Below are positions 1-12,663 of a stretch of DNA of 64,000 nt, one piece after another. The notes below the pieces were generated by a model. The model did not search any database, was not told where the DNA came from, and was given only the letters and a program-made list of their open reading frames with translations. Source of the DNA: Pholiota molesta (lineage: Eukaryota > Basidiomycota > Agaricomycetes > Agaricales > Strophariaceae); NCBI GenBank assembly GCA_014925825.1, contig JACGCK010000107.1, forward strand, positions 96,979 through 160,978. Direction: 5' to 3'. The stretch's first letter is position 1; the number at the start of each line of letters is the position of its first letter. Position numbers and translations under genes: made by a program.

Positions 1-2285
1 GTTCTTTGTCAGTCCGTATATGGAGAACAAACCCTCGTCCACTTTCTGAAGCATATCTCTCGCGAGAAGAATACGAGGTGCAAACTCTCGGCCCGATCGC
101 GGAGAACTGCCTTGTTCGAAGAGTCGCAGTAGTTATGGACGGCCCTCCTAAGAGTGTTAAAGCGGCGGATGTCTACCGTATCCTGCAGGAAATCGCGCGG
201 GGGATGGAATATCTGCATTATAGGAATGTCCTCACGGTGATCTCAAGGTGGGTTTACTGCAAGCGATATTTTCGCATCGCTGCTCATATGTTATCTTTGC
301 AGGGCTCCAATGTTCTCGTGGATAAGAATTATAGATGCGTCATCTCTGATTTTGGCCAGAGCGAGATGAAATCGGAGGTCTACAGGATAACTGGTCTTCG
401 ATGCAACGTACGCATCAATCTTTTACTTATGTTTTGTTCTTGGTCTGATTCCGCATAGCTGGAACTTTGAGATGGAAAGCGCCAGAGCTGTTGGATGGCT
501 CATGTTCGTTAACGCCGGCGACAGATGTATATGCATATGCTATTGTTTGCATTGAAGTCTTGACTATGGGTGATATACCTTGGGGCCAAGAAAATGATGA
601 CGCCGTTCGCATCAACGTCCTCGGTATGTCCAATGATTCTGAAAGATAAAAGTAACTGACGCACCAACAGAGAAGGATAAACGACCAGCTATTCCTTTGG
701 ATTACTCTTCCCCGTTGTTGCATGAATTGATTACGGGTGTTGGGCGCGAGACCCAGACGAGAGGTTAAATTTAATCAAGCAGTTGCCCGGCTCGACCGGT
801 TGAGGAGAATCGCTGGCGATGTCTCCGACCCCTCCATTCTGCTGGATGATGATGCACCTCCGTTATCACCTATGTCGCCAACATCTAGCACGTCGATGCT
901 TCCTTGTGAGCATCAGTATTAATCTCCAATATTAATTTCACGATTCAATATGTTGCAGCTCCGACCCCTACTCCGCACACTGAACATCGTGCCGTCTTTG
1001 GTGTGATAGACGACTACGTCGCGATAGCATCTACTCAAGAAATAGGTGCCCTGCAAACGGAAGAAAATGCCAAGTTCGCCGGTGCGAAGCCCGAGCCACC
1101 GCGTTTTCTTCATCGTGTATCGATTAGTTCCGTGACGTCGACGTCTAGTCAAAGACGCAGAATGTCGTTCGAATCCGACTCTGACTTGTCAGAACCAGAA
1201 CCTACTGAAATGGGGCGGTACCTTCCACCTTCCTCAAATGACGCCGTTGCTGAAGCGATGAACGAGAGGCGTTACCGATACCTTTTGGAGCACGAGTACA
1301 ATGCGTCATGTAAGTGCTGATAAACTTATTTATCGCTCATAGCAGTACTCAAATGCAGTGCTACAGTGACTCTACCACTATGGGATCCATCACCTGTTCA
1401 GATCGGCGACGTAGGGTATTTGCGCAAGCCGGCTGGGAAGTTCGTCACGCTTTTCAACGCAGTCAAGCCACATAAATATTCGGGAAGTCAGTCGCATGAG
1501 TTTCCACCTATGGCTGAATACGGCAATGTATCCAAGGGGAGTATCCGAATGGATAAGAGAAATGTGGCACAGAAAGGTTTCGACGCTTTTTCGGGATTTT
1601 TGTCATTTCGGTCCCGCAATGAACTACCCGTTGCGTTAGTTGGCACGCTCTATATTCCTGATGCGTCCATATTGATATCTTGTTGTACACAGCCGGCGGC
1701 AGGCGTTTCGGCTGCACGCTGGACACAAGTGCGCGCATATGTATGCGGAATCAGCAGATTATCTCTATGTGAAGAGGCTCGACGCGCCCAAGGCCTGGTT
1801 CCAAGAAAATGCCGAACGTATTCTGGGTGTATATGGTCAAGAACATAACATCCAGAAAGAAGATCTCTTGTTGGGTACGCTAAGTCTAACTCCTAACCTG
1901 ATATTTCTAATACTTGCCGCTTTAGTAATCAGTCTGTTGCAAGCGCCTAACTATGCATTATTCGTGAGCCACCAACATCCAGAAGGCCAAGTGAGTAGAA
2001 ATTCTTCGTAGTTCTAATTGTATTGATAGATATGTTCTGACTCACCCTCCTTCTAAGGTGCATTTCAACGTATTTTCTGGACCGAAAAAAGGCCAGCCTT
2101 GGGGCAATTTCACTACTGATACACATGTGTCTACTGAGAACAACGGGCCAAGCTACGAAGACTCCAATCCTGAAGAACATGAGCATGCCATGAAGGTCTC
2201 GAACGTACAGGATCCTCCAAAGGCTGTCCTTATTGGGCGCCTTCGTTTCAAGCCGGATAGTAACGAGCCCACCACGTCGAAGTAA
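1..2285 (+). CDS. Protein kinase gene, 3' part (tyrosine-kinase-like fold), 5' end outside window
   Basis: The start lies upstream of the window. The visible part carries the C-lobe of a protein kinase: RGMEYLHYRNVL, then GDLK at about 237-249, GSNVLVDKN, DFGQSEMKSE, RWKAPELL and a DVYAYAIVCIEVLTMGDIPW helix. After the kinase domain a Ser/Pro-rich tail of several hundred residues follows through at least five short introns and ends at TAG-free stop 2283-2285. The family phosphorylates Ser/Thr or Tyr; substrate unknown. The reading breaks by one missing base at about 233 (just before the catalytic loop), 737 (before CWARDPDER) and 767. Each is repaired by a single extra base, so I suspect sequencing errors rather than a dead gene. 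The tail matches no family I can name. Confidence 0.75.
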
Positions 2286-2556
2286 GTCCGATAGTTATAG
2301 GTCAAGTGATTCCAACTAGGTTGTGTAAATAAGGGCTGGACGGGATGCTGGTAAGGTGTGCAAGGATGAACATTCTATCTATACAAAAAGCTATAATCAG
2401 ACACTCTTTACTCAAAACATCTTGATGACTACATGGTGAGGGTGAAGACAATGCATGCAAAGATGTAGTTACAAGTCAATCAAGTCGGGGAATGATGCTA
2501 CGGCGCCGCTAGGAATGTACGTGACGAATGCTTGTCTACGGTATGTACTCGCGTTC

Positions 2557-4731
2557 TCAGACTTTCAGTTGTGCATATATCATTTCCAGGATCTTTGAGT
2601 GCTCGTCCTCCGCCGCTTTGCGTCTAATCAAAGTTTGAGTTAGCTACATGAGACCCACAATAACAAGATGAGTTTCAAATTGAATGAACCAACCGAATGT
2701 TTCCCTTTTCCTGGAAAAGTATTAGAGAGATACACCATGACCAAAAATTGTGATGCGAAAAACTCACTGTAGTGCGTGGTAGAGTTCCTTGGGGAACGGC
2801 AACAATCTGGACCTTCGACTGAAGTTGTTCGTGTTCAAACGCACCGGCATTGAAGGGCGCATGACGTTCCAAAATTTGTTCCTTGAGCATTTCTACCGCA
2901 CCGCCGTCCGAAGGATCCACGAAGAGGGGCTCTATGAATAGTACTATCCCTGGCTTGTAATGACCAGTGACGACGCAGTTTCCCACAAGATCGGCGCAGA
3001 TGTGCAAGATATTGTCCTCGATTGATCTGAGGTACGGGAAAACGTGTTAATGGGTAGACGAGGGATCGAGAGGATGAGCCCCGCTTACTTAGTGTCGCAG
3101 AAAGCAAGATGTTTACCAGTTCTAATCCAGTCATCATTCCTTCCACCTATAGTGCTAGATCAGCAATCATCGTAGTCAAATAGGTTATAGGGGTCTTCAC
3201 TCACGGAATGCGTACATCCCTGGAGATGTCTCTTCAAATAGATCTCCTGTGATATGCCCGTCGGGTCGATTCCTGATAGAGGGATGTGGACAGTTCGCGG
3301 CGTCGGCGGGAATAAATAAGTCAAAAATTTTGCCTCCCTGTAAACGTGAAGCAGCGTCTCCATCGAGGACTTCTTTTTGGCTACTAGTCGCTGGTATAAG
3401 CTTGGCGTCCACACCCTTGATAATGCGCATGGACGGCAGGGCGGCCGTATTATTTACATCTGAAACTAAGCAACAACCTGGACAAAGATAATCAGTAAAA
3501 AAGTTTTATTGTATGACGAGTGTCGGACGAACCTGATTCAGTCGTGGCATACATAGCCTGCCCCGAAAATGGTTTGAATAGCTCAGGGAATTACAGAGAT
3601 AAAAAATGTACTCACTGTCGCTTTCACGCCGTTTTCGACAAGCCACGCTTCGTCACTGGGATTCAAAGCAGCACCAGTGTATGTTACTTCCACCAATCCT
3701 TTGAGTGCTGCGAGGACATTCACGTCGTTCCGTGCGATACCAATCAGCTTCGAAAGCCAGGGCGCGTAGAGGAACGCCCAATTCATGCCCGCCTCGGCAA
3801 TTAACGCTAGGAACTCGCTGGTGTCAAAATCTGGCTTCGAAGTCTGAACAAGGCATTGGCCTGACCATCCAAGGTAGCTCACAGCTGCAGAAAATCTATG
3901 AGAAGAGTCTTGAGTGAACCGCAATAAGACGTACTTGTAGCTGACCCGACATTTGCAAATGAACCGAGATTATTGACAATAGCTTGGACGTCTCCACCCT
4001 GCCATACCGCAGAACATTGAATCTGAGCCTGGCATCGCAGCCATTTGTGGGTCTCGGGGACAGGTTTTGGGCGGCCACCGGTGGTCCCGCTGGTGTGGAA
4101 GATGACCGCAACTGCGTCGTCTGGTACAATTGGCAAGTCTGGCAATTTCCGGTCACCCAAAGGCGGAAGTGACTTCAGATCAATGACAAGGGGAAAATTT
4201 GGATACGACAATGAAGCCACTGCGGAAGAGTAGAGTGGGTCGTATAAGATAGCTTTCGCGTTGGTTAGGGATAGTAAAGATGGTATAGCGTTATCCAAAG
4301 TAGCCATGGCCTTGTTGAGCATCTGTGGGATATAGCCAATACGCGCCAAGGCATACAAGTGTACAAGATCGGTGTATTTTTCACCAGTTATCCTGTAAGA
4401 TATATTAGTAGTAAACACATAGGAGCGCACTAGAAGTTCAACTGCGACTGGCGTACCAAAGTCCAATGACATCTTGTGACTGGAGGCCGGCTTTCTTCAA
4501 AGGTTCAATCCAATACGCGGCAACCTTTTCGAGGTCATCGATGAACGTTTGGTAGGTAACCGATTTCCAGGACGGAGCTTTAGGGGTTCCCGTAAACATC
4601 TTCAACAGGGTGCGTGAGGAATACTTGTTGAGCGCGGGAATAAGGTATTCTAAAAAATGAGGCATTGGGAGATCCAGACGTTGTGTACAGTCGACTTCAC
4701 TGGACTTTGGGAGCTCAACTTGAAGGTACAT
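2557..4731 (-). CDS. Stand-alone AMP-binding (adenylate-forming) enzyme, NRPS-like A domain
   Basis: Predicted to activate a carboxylic acid as an acyl-AMP. Start MYLQVELPKSSEV at 4731; stop TGA at 2557-2559. Core motif A3 is seen as HTSGTTGGRPKPVPETHKW (about 4060-4110). The A5-like motif YATTES sits on a 25-nt micro-exon (3533-3557) and a late motif is RPDGHITGDLFEE (about 3230-3270). The C-terminus reads PQGTLPRTT, KGNIR and, after a last intron, RKAAEDEHSKILEM. About seven introns are needed. The chain ends after the adenylation fold, with no carrier-protein LGxDS motif and no reductase domain, unlike LYS2-type or multidomain NRPS-like enzymes. Similar stand-alone enzymes of unknown substrate are common in basidiomycetes. 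The splice junction near 3900-3935 is uncertain. Confidence 0.8.
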
Positions 4732-4933
4732 ACGGAGCGCGCATGCATACTGTTATAAGCCATGAGCTTTCTTCGTGATTACAGATTGATCAATAATGAG
4801 ATGAGAAAGGAGCCAGCGTACAGCCGAAAAAGAATCCCTCCCACCCTTTGATAGATTGTCTTGAGATGGAATCAGAATGGAATTTGTTGGGAACGCGCAT
4901 TCTCACCTCCACATATGCAAACTCCATCTGGAT

Positions 4934-5225
4934 TACGGTGGCCGAGAACCGCAAGGCTCACTCGACATTTGAACTCGCACCTCGCGTAGCCGACACGTCA
5001 CATGCAGCCTCGCCAACGTCCATTCACACGCCCCCGCTGCAGCATTCCCGATCTTCATCAGTGCGCGAAATGTGTAGCACCGCACTATGAGGTCTAAGAG
5101 CTGTCTGAATAGCTTCCAAATTACATGTAGTATCTAGAAAAATTATTTATAAGTATATACTGTATGTATTTCGCTCAAAAAACCGAATTTTAGGAATACC
5201 ACACCAATTCAAGTGCTATTTGAGA
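4934..5225 (+). repeat. Left terminal inverted repeat
   Basis: 292 bp, matching the reverse complement of 6815-7078 nearly base for base. It carries an extra 28-bp block after TACGGTGGCCGA (about 4946-4973) that the right repeat lacks. The shared inner boundary is ...GTGCTATTTGAGA. Confidence 0.88.
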
Positions 5226-5744
5226 ACTGTAATATGTTTGGAATGAAGCAATTATGTATTAGCCATAGCTCAATTGCCTTCCACCTTGGAGCCTACTACA
5301 TAAGATATCTATAAACATGGACTTACATGAAAAAGTTAGATATTTTCATCAGAGCTTGCTGTGCGACCTTTTGTCGTACCAATTCATCACGAAGATCTTG
5401 TCCTCTAAGGAGACACCAGCCGCAACACCATCATTGTCGCCAATGTAGTAGAACTGCTTTCCTGCGTAGCTTATGCTAGAATTACAGATCTTAAGCTACA
5501 GAGAAATATTAATGAATAATCATAGAATGTGAAGAATCTAACCTTGAATGCTTCCTTCGTCTTCCCGGCCCCTATTTTCTTATCTTTTTTTTTTGTGAGC
5601 ATTTGCATGTCTGGTAAGCGTACCCAGCGTATATTTGGCCTAGAGATATGGCATTCTGTCTATGGCGGGCCAAGAGGTCAAAAAATAAACACTGCATACA
5701 TACACTGCGCGCGGACACATATACCCAAGAAATCGGGCCACTAG

Positions 5745-5860
5745 AAATTTGCGCTTGCACTTGCGCTCTTGCGCTTTGCACCGCAGCGCAACTTGCGCGC
5801 AAGTTAGCGCAAATCCGCGAATCTAAGCGCAAGCTAGCGCGAGCTTGCGCAGGTACTTAC
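5745..5860. repeat. GCGCAAG-type degenerate array, left
   Basis: A GC-rich island inside the AT-rich element interior, built of irregular repeats of TTGCGC/GCGCAA (for example TTGCGCTCTTGCGCTTTGC and AGCGCAAGCTAGCGCGAGC). Unit spacing is about 9-12 bp. Role unknown. Confidence 0.7.
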
Positions 5861-6199
5861 TTTACCCGTAATATTTACTTGTTCAACGAAACTTACTGAT
5901 TTATAACACTTGAATACAACTTGAATATACCCTAATGTCGGATAACCCGAACTTTGCCAGTAAATCAACCAAGTTTTTATTGGCCGAAGATATGGAAAAC
6001 ACATCTATGGCAAGACAACTCAGAAGTTAACTAGATTATATCTATAGAAACACCTTGAACTCTCTGTAATGTCACAGGAGCAGATCAAAATTGCTGCCTA
6101 TAACGGACTCAGGATTGTATATGATCATTGATACATGTTTGAAACTGAATTAACTCACTTATGTGGCATACATATCTAGTTTCATTCAATAACTTTGGT

Positions 6200-6352
6200 G
6201 CAAGTAGAGCGCAGATGTGCGCAAGTACCGCGCAAGACTCGCTCAGGTACGCGCAAGTACCGCGCAAGTCAAACGCAGGCTAGCGCAAGTCCAGCGCAGG
6301 CTCGCGCTAGTCCACGCAGGCTAGCGCAATTCAACGCAAGCAAGCGCGAGCC
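6200..6352. repeat. GCGCAAG-type degenerate array, right
   Basis: A second array of the same motif family (GCGCAAGTACCGCGCAAG, CGCAGGCTAGCGCAAGTC and similar), mostly in the opposite orientation to the array at 5745-5860. The pair sits roughly symmetrically inside the transposon, which suggests an old internal inverted repeat or clustered protein-binding sites. Confidence 0.7.
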
Positions 6353-6814
6353 AATTTCTGCAGTAAGACTTGAGGAATATTGAGCGTGAGCTCACTGATT
6401 GTTTGATACTTATGAAGAGTAACCTCTTCCCAGCCTGCTACTACAAGACTCCATTGTCGTCCCTCACCAGATTACTTTCTCAAGCGGACTCCACCAGAAC
6501 CCACACTCGGATTCACACCTTGTCAACGCCGCACAGCAGATTGGCAAGGCCTTGAAAATTAACTGGTTGAGATTTTAGAAGAAGACATTAACAAACTCTT
6601 GAACGAATATAATACTTAGACCAGATCTTCGGAGTCTCCAGTTTGCTTCAGACGAGATGGTGCAATTCAATTATTCTGCAATGCGCGAATACCTCTTTGT
6701 AAAAAACGGATCGCCAGGGTGGAGTGCGAAGGTTGGCTGGAAGACATTTCTCAGCATGCTTTAATGCGCTGAAGAGGACCACACAGCCGCTGAGGCAGGA
6801 AGGAAATGAATCCA

Positions 6815-7078
6815 TCTCAAATAGCACTTGAATTGGTGTGGTATTCCTAAAATTCGGTTTTTTGAGCGAAATACATACAGTATATACTTATAAATAATTT
6901 TTCTAGATACTACATGTAATTTGGAAGCTATTCAGACAGCTCTTAGACCTCATAGTGCGGTGCTACACATTTCGCGCACTGATGAAGATCGGGAATGCTG
7001 CAGCGGGGGCGTGTGAATGGACGTTGGCGAGGCTGCATGTGACGTGTCGGCTACGCGAGGTGCGAGTCGGCCACCGTA
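6815..7078 (-). repeat. Right terminal inverted repeat
   Basis: 264 bp inverted copy of 4934-5225, ending GGCCACCGTA and followed directly by the CTGGAT target duplication. It lacks the 28-bp block found in the left repeat. Confidence 0.88.
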
Positions 7079-7084
7079 CTGGAT

Positions 7085-9259
7085 AAGTAACATTCTTACT
7101 TTTTCCGAAGTTGTTAGTAGAACACCTTATCCTTTACAGATGAATCTGAATAGTTGCAATTATTGATACAAGTTTCTGACCTTTCTGATTGATTTGAGAG
7201 GGCTTTTCGGCTGCTCGTCTGGGAAATGTAAGTTGAGCGCATTCGCACGTCGAACTCAAGTCAGGCTTCCATACTCCTTGCTTCAACCGCTTCTCTCGAT
7301 TCCTCATCGGATTGTCCAAACCTTTTGACACTTGACTCAAAGTCGCCCACACGGAATTTGTCGTTCCTTTTCCGGGGCTCAACAGTTGCCACTCATCGGT
7401 CTTTTCGTCTCTTTAGGATCGCCTTGAACATTCCCGCCCGTATCTACACATTCCACACGACCACTGTACACACAATCCGGTCATCGCATCCACATAGTTG
7501 CAGCCTAAATTTATCTTTGATGATCGCTTGCTCTGCCGTATTGTAGGACAACTCACCTATCGGGCTGGACACACAAAGCTATACTTGACGAACAGAGAAC
7601 ACACGCTAGATACACACCATCCCAATGCCACGCTGGGAACACGCTCAATGGATGTTATGCAGTTGTCGCCTGTTATCCCTGAAGTTTGGAGGGGCTCTTG
7701 AGTTTACGTCAACGTAAATATACAGCACTGACCTTGATTGGACATGCATCACGCTTGAAGAATGCACGGAATACTTGCTAGATACACGCTCATGCTAGGC
7801 ACGCACCCACGCTGACACACTGGATGCATGCCCTACACTGGATGGACGCTAGAGCGCGGGATGGCATAGATGCTGTCGTTGGCCAGGCCGACATTGCCGC
7901 CATGACATCCGGCGGGGCAGACATGCCAGCGCTAGATTATCCGCCATAGAAGAAGCCGCAGAGGCCAAACTAGAGCGCGGCGGAGGCTAGAGATCACATT
8001 GTTCGGAAGGGGAGACTGGGGGGTAAGCAGTGCGAGCAAAGGAGGCAGAGAAGATGCTGTACCCTCAAAGACGTCAGAAAATTATTATTCAAGCAGGCGA
8101 CGAGCCCAGGCGTGAGCTCAAATCGCCTGTAACAGGAGGACTCGCCTTTTGGCCTGCAGCGAGTGTGTACGTTCGGGCGGACTGTTAGGTCATACCTCTG
8201 CCACAACTGCCCCATCGCATGTGGAAAGCAGAACTACGCTGATTTCGTTTGCACCAGCATAGATGTGAAAGGTTTAGTAAGCAGGCCGGATTCAGACAGG
8301 GCATGAATGCATGAAGGCTACTGCACTGCGAGTCAGGACTGAGTGCAGACGATAGGATGGAAGATGCGAGGTGATCTGTGCTGCGCCCTTCCCCGGTGCG
8401 ATGTCTGCTGCATTACGAAGTTCGAGGTTCTGGAATGGGCGCCTATGATAAGACTCTACGTGCAACGTAGCCGTCGCCCGCCTTGGCACACTCCGCGTGT
8501 ATCTCTTGTTCGTTGTTCAGAAGGTCAGGTCGGGGACAGCGAATGGCTGGTGGAGACGAGGAAGGAAGTCAGATAGTTGTCGTTGATTATCGATTAACAT
8601 TGTTGAACGTTGAACGGAACGTTGAACGTGAACGATGGTGAAGCTTTGAACGTTGAACAGTCACATGTCACACGCTTTTGACCCCGACCGCGCCGCCTCG
8701 TACGCGCGGTATAGTCACTACTGGTACATATGCCACTGCTAATATTGTACAGTCATATATAATTCATACAGCAGGCGCTTGGCGCTATTTATTGTTATCG
8801 ATATGCTCGCGATTTGCCCTTGTCTGAACCATGGTTCGATGACGCACCAACTTTACAAAATCTTTGCAAAATCTGGAGCTTTTTGTGAAGTTGGTTCATC
8901 ATATCCAAATCATATCATGCCCCGGACATCGCGTACGTACGTGTCGAATATGCATGCCCCTCCTAGGTAACTGGGGGCTTATGTCTCAGGACATGGTACA
9001 CTACCTGCGCATGCCGGTGCAACGCTGGGTTACGCAATTCAATAACAATTCTACAGAATTGTTGCTCGACAGCGTTTGTTCCCCTTCATCTCTGCAATGT
9101 AAATGGTAGTTTAATACGGATAGCACCATCACCGGAAGACTTTCATGACATTATATATTAAGTAGGATGGACTACTATAGTGTATTTATCTCCTTGCACC
9201 CTTTCTACGCGATGAGCATCCTAGACCAAAATAGAAGTGATTACATCTAAGGGTCTTAT
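7085..9259. other. Intergenic stretch without a recognisable gene
   Basis: Only short, unconvincing open frames occur on either strand. I see no domain, tRNA or transposase motif. A small GTTGAAC repeat cluster lies at 8601-8660. Confidence 0.6.
8601..8660 (+). repeat. Short GTTGAAC(G) repeat cluster
   Basis: At least four GTTGAAC units in 60 bp, some directly adjacent (GTTGAACGTTGAACG), others separated by a few bases. Simple-sequence repeat with no evident function. Confidence 0.75.
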
Positions 9260-11678
9260 TCAGCTCTTTGACCTTTGATAATGGATTAGAAAGACACTCA
9301 CCAACCACTGCCAAAATGCGTCAGCCGCATTCTTCGGGGGAGGATCGTCATAACTGGTTAAAAAAAGGATAAATCAATAACCTCCAAATCCGCATAAATG
9401 GTGCTCTTACGTTGCATCCTCGATCTCCTTGATGTTAGTGACGAAGTCCATCTCGTGCGGCTGCCTTATCGAGTCCTTATAGTAGCATCTGGCGCCCACA
9501 TAGATAATCGGGAAAAGAACCAGAGGAAGATAATTCGTAACGAATATATCCGTGGCCCACGAACCCTTGAGGAACACGGACCATCCACTCAACTAAATGA
9601 TATACAAGGCTCGTTAGAATTTTGAAGATATCTGAAAGAGACGTCATACAATGGAGATGAGCAAGCAAACGAACGCCCCATAGTATGCAGCGTACGGTTG
9701 AAGAGCGGAGGTGTAAGGGAGGCTCTTTCGACTGATGCCTTGGGCTATCATGCCCTTATAAAATCGGATATAGATAAAGCATATCCCAAACCATGTCATC
9801 AAGCCTGCGACGGCCGTCAAGTTTTGGAACCAGCCAAACACCCTGCCAGCTCCAGAAGAGACAGCCATGTAGGCAGGAGCGCAGATAGAGAGCATACAAT
9901 AACTGCAACATAAGGGAGACCATTTCGGGATGTTCTCAAAATACTTTAGGAGCGTTTCCGGCGTAGGCGAGACCATCTATTTCGTCTTATATTAGAAGAT
10001 GGGGAATGAAGATGGTAATGGAACAACTGACAGAGGGCCCTAGAGCTTGCGTACAGGTCACTAGATGCCGCCGACCACGCAGAGTTAAGAGACATGCATT
10101 GATAATCTAGAAAGGTTTGAGTCTATTGATTTGTTAGGAAATGTTGCTGTAAGTACTTACGGATGGAAGTGACTTTATTCCAGCGCGTGAAATAGCAATA
10201 ACGAACGGAGAGGCCCCCGCAGTTCCCTGCACATCTTTGAGATTAAGTCGGGGGTCGTTCGATGGTACCAAAAGGCCAATCACGAGGGTCCCGAGGAAGT
10301 AAAGAGAAGGATACCTGAGATAGCATGACTAGTAAGTACCTCAAGCCTATTAAGTTATTGTATTTGTCTTGACTTACGAACGTATACCCTCTTAATCGCC
10401 TTGGGAATGTTACGCCTTGGATTCTTGGCTTCACCAGCAGCAATCTATAGAAAATAACATGTAGCCAAAACAAACCCTTTGACGACGACACAAAATTTCT
10501 TACAGCAACGAGTTCAGTTCCAAGGTAAGAGAATGCAGCTTGAGTCAAGACAGCAAAGAAACCGAGGAAGCGGCCTTTGGAGCCTCCGATGTTAGCGAAC
10601 TGAACGAAAGGTCCAGGCTCTTTCCAGAATCTAAATCCAAGACGGTCGTGATCTGGGCCACCTAACGATGACAATAATTTGAGCAATGTAAGATTGTTCG
10701 TTCAAACAGGTATCCTCACCACCAAGGTCGAGAACAATACCGAGGATAATAAGACCAGTAATAGTGATGACCTTGATGGAGCTGGATGAAAAATTAAAGA
10801 GATGACGGGTGGTGTGAGATATTTGTGAATAACTGGAGTCTAATCATAAACCACTGACGCAAAGACGAACTCGGCCTCTCCGTACGCGCCTTTCAAAATT
10901 GAGCCTCTATGTACATTCGATCAACAAATAATATCTTACCTGCTCCCAGTAAATTGATAGCGATGACTATAATCATGCAGATGGTAATCCAAGCTGCAGG
11001 ATTGATATCTTTATTCCAATATCCAATTAAAATAGCAGAAGCACTGAGTTCTGTTGGCAACACGATAGACCAATTATACCTACGCCATCATCAATCATCG
11101 ATAGAATGGTATACTGATGCCAATGACACGTACCAATAATTCCAACCCATGGTAAACGAAAAAGAAGGACCAACGAAACGTTCAGCCAACTTTATGTGGC
11201 CTCCAGGAATGGGTAAGAAGGCGATCATTTCTCCCAAGGAGACCTAGTAGCGAGATTTAAAAAACCAAGACCTGATCAAAGAACAAAGATCGTTTACCAT
11301 GACAGAGTAGCAGACGGTACCCATCAGCATGTATCCTAATAGCAAGCCTTTGGGGTAAAGCATAAGCCTTGACGATGTTAGTTTGAGCGGCAAATTTCAG
11401 CTCACCAATGGGACCTCCAACTCGAGTGCACCCGCGTGCCCAAGAACAGCCCAGTTCCAATGACGCCTCCAATACTAGACGAAAGACATAATATTGTCAA
11501 CAAACTGCTTTTATTTGAACTGTGAAAGAGCTTGCCTAATCATAGCAATATGGCGATTCTTCAGTTGGCGAACCAGAGGATTTTGTCCATTCAAGGAGCC
11601 TTCAAAGTTGACTTCTCGTACGGATTCTGGGTCTGGGACCTTAGAATCATCAATAACACTTTGCTCTTCGAATCCCAT
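9260..11678 (-). CDS. Amino-acid permease (APC superfamily, fungal YAT type)
   Basis: Plasma-membrane amino-acid/proton symporter family, about 12 membrane segments. Start MGFEEQSVIDDSK at 11678; the N-terminus reads LVRQLKNRHIAMI, then SIGGVIGTGLFLGT after an intron, the family hallmark. Later pieces include MVSLGEMIAFLPIPGGH, FVGPSFSFTMGWNYW, GEAEFVFAS, AAFSYLGTELVA and AAGEAKNPRRNIPKAIKRV. The end is DDPPPKNAADAFWQWLV with a stop at 9260-9262, or shortly after if a final intron is used. Roughly nine introns. Single bases appear to be missing at about 10308, 11416 and 11432, all in homopolymers; restoring frame there gives a continuous family match. Substrate specificity cannot be read from the sequence. 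Confidence 0.87.
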
Positions 11679-12248
11679 ATTGAGAGAAAGAACCAGAGAA
11701 CGTTTGGAGAAGTAAGAAAGCTTAGAGTTAGCGACATTTGGATGATGTCCTATAAATATTGCTCTACGCAGAACATAATTACAACGAAGCAGCTGTTCTG
11801 CAACTGTGAGATGCAAAGTTAGATGAAAGTCGCCTGCCTCAAGGCACATTCCACCAATGCGGTCTGATAGCAAGCGCTACACCTGAAAAGTGCGAGGAAG
11901 CGAGAGAGACCTGATACTACGACTTTGCCGTGTATGTTTCACATTTTTAGATCTATTCCACATGAAAATTGGATGTGGGTAGGATGTGGGCATGCTTAAA
12001 GAAGCCTTTCGGAACGACTTTGAGGACTTACAGCGCCCTAAGGGGGAATAAGAATGAAATGATAAATACAAAAAAGATCTTCGCTGCTTCTTGATCTTCA
12101 CACATCCAAGGGAAACTAAACACCCGATTAATCAAGAGCTTCCAAGTAGATCTGGTGTGTCGGTAGGTGGGCGATGTGCCTCGGGTACTCGGCGCAAACT
12201 CAGCACCGAAGTCCAGACCGTATGTACATGTCAGTAACTACACTCACT

Positions 12249-12362
12249 GGGACCCACAATGATTCGCGATATTTTTCCAGACTCCTATTTTTGGCATTCC
12301 CACATGGGACCCACAGTGGTTTGCAATATTTTCCCACTCTCCTATTTTTGGCATTCCCTGAC
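12249..12362 (+). repeat. Tandem duplication, 2 x 57 bp
   Basis: Copies 12249-12305 and 12306-12362, both running from GGGACCCACA to CCTATTTTTGGCATTCCC, diverged at about ten positions. It lies in the spacer between the divergently oriented permease and MFS genes, so it may be part of either promoter. Confidence 0.85.
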
Positions 12363-12663
12363 TGTGTTTGCCGTTCGGAATCCCGAATGACACCTCCGTT
12401 CTTCCATCCGCAAGACATGTTCGCTGGAATCCAGACCATTCTCAGCGACTTCCGTGCTATCTGATGATACGTGCACGCTGTCCTATCATGCATAATGATC
12501 ACCATTATAGCAGAAAGCCAATTCGAATCCTTTAAAATAGCTTGCTCGGGCATAGGGTTCAGAAGAGTGCGATTATTCCTGAGGAGCTCAAGTTAGTAAG
12601 CTAATCTACCTTTTACAATGTATGGTTCTGCTTCATTGTTATCTTAGGAACCTGGAGCACATC

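Larger units (their letters stand above)
4934..7078. mobile_element. 2,145-bp non-autonomous DNA transposon with long terminal inverted repeats
   Basis: The ends are inverted copies beginning TACGGTGGCCGA: left 4934-5225, right 6815-7078. The element is flanked on both sides by the hexamer CTGGAT (4928-4933 and 7079-7084), a perfect target-site duplication. The interior (5226-6814) has no open frame above about 85 codons and no transposase motif, so the element must be mobilised in trans, if at all. I do not assign a superfamily: a 6-bp duplication with a TACGGTGGCC terminus does not match a family I can name securely. Confidence 0.88.

Noticed and set aside
4848..5090. 80-codon frame overlapping the left inverted repeat
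   Set aside because: Crosses the transposon boundary and has no homology signal; chance frame.
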